A stretch of 6,858 nucleotides of DNA from Alphaproteobacteria bacterium TMED93 (lineage in GTDB: Bacteria > Pseudomonadota > Alphaproteobacteria > TMED109). Numbering within the stretch: position 1 is the first letter of the stretch; each line of letters starts with the position of its first letter. Below are positions 6,046 to 6,858 of the stretch, in pieces. The translations under genes and the position numbers were made by a program. The stretch spans positions 18,331 to 25,188 of the forward strand of contig NHEU02000005.1 of the NCBI GenBank assembly GCA_002171495.2. Direction: 5' to 3'. The notes under the pieces were generated by a model. That model saw only the letters and a list, made by a program, of their open reading frames with translations, had not been told where the DNA came from and ran no database searches.

Positions 6046-6834
6046 TTATTTTCCTTTAAAAGCAACTTTTTCTTTATTTACAAAAGCCAATACAGCATTT
6101 TTATGATCCTCAGTTTCACTACAAATCATTTGATATAAAGCCTCTTGGTCTAAGCAAGTTTCTAGACTTTCATAGTCAGTATTGTTGAGATTTTTTTTCA
6201 TATATTTAATAGCAATAGGCGGCATATTATTAAATTTATTTTTAAGTGAGTCCGTATAGCTCTTTATTTCATTACTATCAATTAAGAAATTTACTATACC
6301 TAAACTTAATGCTTTAGTTCCATCTATTACATCAGAAAAATATAATAACTCTTTTGCTTTTGAAATTCCTACTAATTTTGATAAGAAATAACTTATACCA
6401 AAATCTCCTGAAAAACCTACTTTAGAAAAAGCTGTAGTAAACTTACCATGTTCAGTGCTTATTCTAAAATCACATGAAAGACTTAAGGCAAGCCCAGCTC
6501 CTGCTGCTACTCCATTTACTACAGCAACAGTAGGCACAGGTGAGGTATATAAAATTTTTGATATTTCCATTAAATTTCTAAGCGCTTGAGTCTTTTCTTG
6601 CAATGAATCTAAATCTTTCTTTGTTGCCATATCTTTTACATCTCCTCCTGCAGAGAAAGCATCACCGCTTCCAGATATAAATATGGCTCTAAGATCTTTC
6701 TTATGAATATTTAGTTTTAAAGTTTCTAATATTTTTTCAAACATTGCTCTGGAAATAGCATTCTTTCTTTCAGGTCTATTAAATGTTATTTCTAAAATAC
6801 CTTCATTATTATTTATAATTAAATCACTATTCAT
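6046..6834 (-). CDS. Enoyl-CoA hydratase/isomerase (crotonase) family protein, PaaG/isomerase-like active site
   Basis: 262 residues on the minus strand. Oxyanion-hole segments are DAFSAGGDVKDM (58-69) and NGVAAGAGLALSLSCDFRI (107-125). The positions of rat hydratase Glu144 and Glu164 are occupied by A116 and F136, so hydration by the classical pair is not possible. The stretch AFSKVGFSGDFG (135-146) matches the PaaG-type pattern AFSKIGLVPDSGG (recalled), placing D144 at the catalytic aspartate used for double-bond or ring isomerisation. A delta3-delta2-enoyl-CoA isomerase or 1,2-epoxyphenylacetyl-CoA isomerase-like role is my best reading, and the substrate is unknown. An in-frame TAA directly precedes the ATG and AAAGGA lies five bases upstream, so the start is secure. 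It is clearly diverged from the neighbouring crotonase gene and faces it, so it does not look like a recent tandem duplicate. Confidence 0.9.
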   Translation of the reverse strand: MNSDLIINNNEGILEITFNRPERKNAISRAMFEKILETLKLNIHKKDLRAIFISGSGDAFSAGGDVKDMATKKDLDSLQEKTQALRNLMEISKILYTSPVPTVAVVNGVAAGAGLALSLSCDFRISTEHGKFTTAFSKVGFSGDFGISYFLSKLVGISKAKELLYFSDVIDGTKALSLGIVNFLIDSNEIKSYTDSLKNKFNNMPPIAIKYMKKNLNNTDYESLETCLDQEALYQMICSETEDHKNAVLAFVNKEKVAFKGK

Positions 6835-6839
6835 TTAAA

Positions 6840-6845
6840 TCCTTT
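6840..6845 (-). promoter_or_regulatory. Ribosome binding site of the minus-strand crotonase gene
   Basis: On the minus strand this reads AAAGGA, five bases before the ATG at 6834. The promoter must lie further right, outside the window, or in the last few bases, where I see only an A/T-rich run. Confidence 0.65.
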
Positions 6846-6858
6846 AAAAAATTATTTT

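Noticed and set aside
6032..6052. Bidirectional terminator between the convergent crotonase genes
   Set aside because: The dyad has a one-base centre and no G-C pairs, so it cannot form a stable hairpin.

Overview
This is an AT-rich window (roughly 30% G+C by eye). It has short intergenic gaps, and all six protein genes end in TAA. It carries acyl-CoA metabolism genes, a type II NADH dehydrogenase-like protein and an Amt ammonium transporter. Together with a glutamine-riboswitch-like leader of a type known from cyanobacteria and marine metagenomes, this suggests a small-genome marine bacterium. A streamlined proteobacterium, perhaps alphaproteobacterial, is my best guess, but nothing here fixes the taxonomy.

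Left block (1-3779, + strand). The 3' end of an acyl-CoA synthetase gene overlaps by 11 bp a thiamine-diphosphate (ThDP) C-C lyase of the 2-hydroxyacyl-CoA lyase / benzaldehyde lyase type. After 12 bp comes an NDH-2-like flavoprotein with a fused C-terminal cyclic-nucleotide-binding-like domain. The spacing indicates one operon. The first two genes would make sense as an activate-then-cleave route for a 2-hydroxy acid.

Central block (3780-5231, + strand). A 162-bp leader precedes amt. It contains a sigma70-like promoter with an inverted repeat between its elements, then a three-way-junction RNA matching the glnA-type glutamine aptamer. Directly after the aptamer is a 24-codon leader ORF. Its ribosome binding site would be the aptamer's own 3' strand, and its stop overlaps the amt start codon. 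This gives a testable model in which glutamine closes the aptamer, blocks leader-peptide translation and so lowers coupled amt translation. A 16-bp hairpin follows amt.

Right block (5232-6858). Two crotonase-fold genes face each other with one base between their stop codons. Both have lost the two glutamates of classical enoyl-CoA hydratase, so neither should be assumed to be a standard hydratase. The second has an aspartate placed as in PaaG-type isomerases.

The most noteworthy parts are the riboswitch/leader-ORF arrangement ahead of amt, the NDH-2 fusion with a degenerate nucleotide pocket, and the synthetase-lyase pair.
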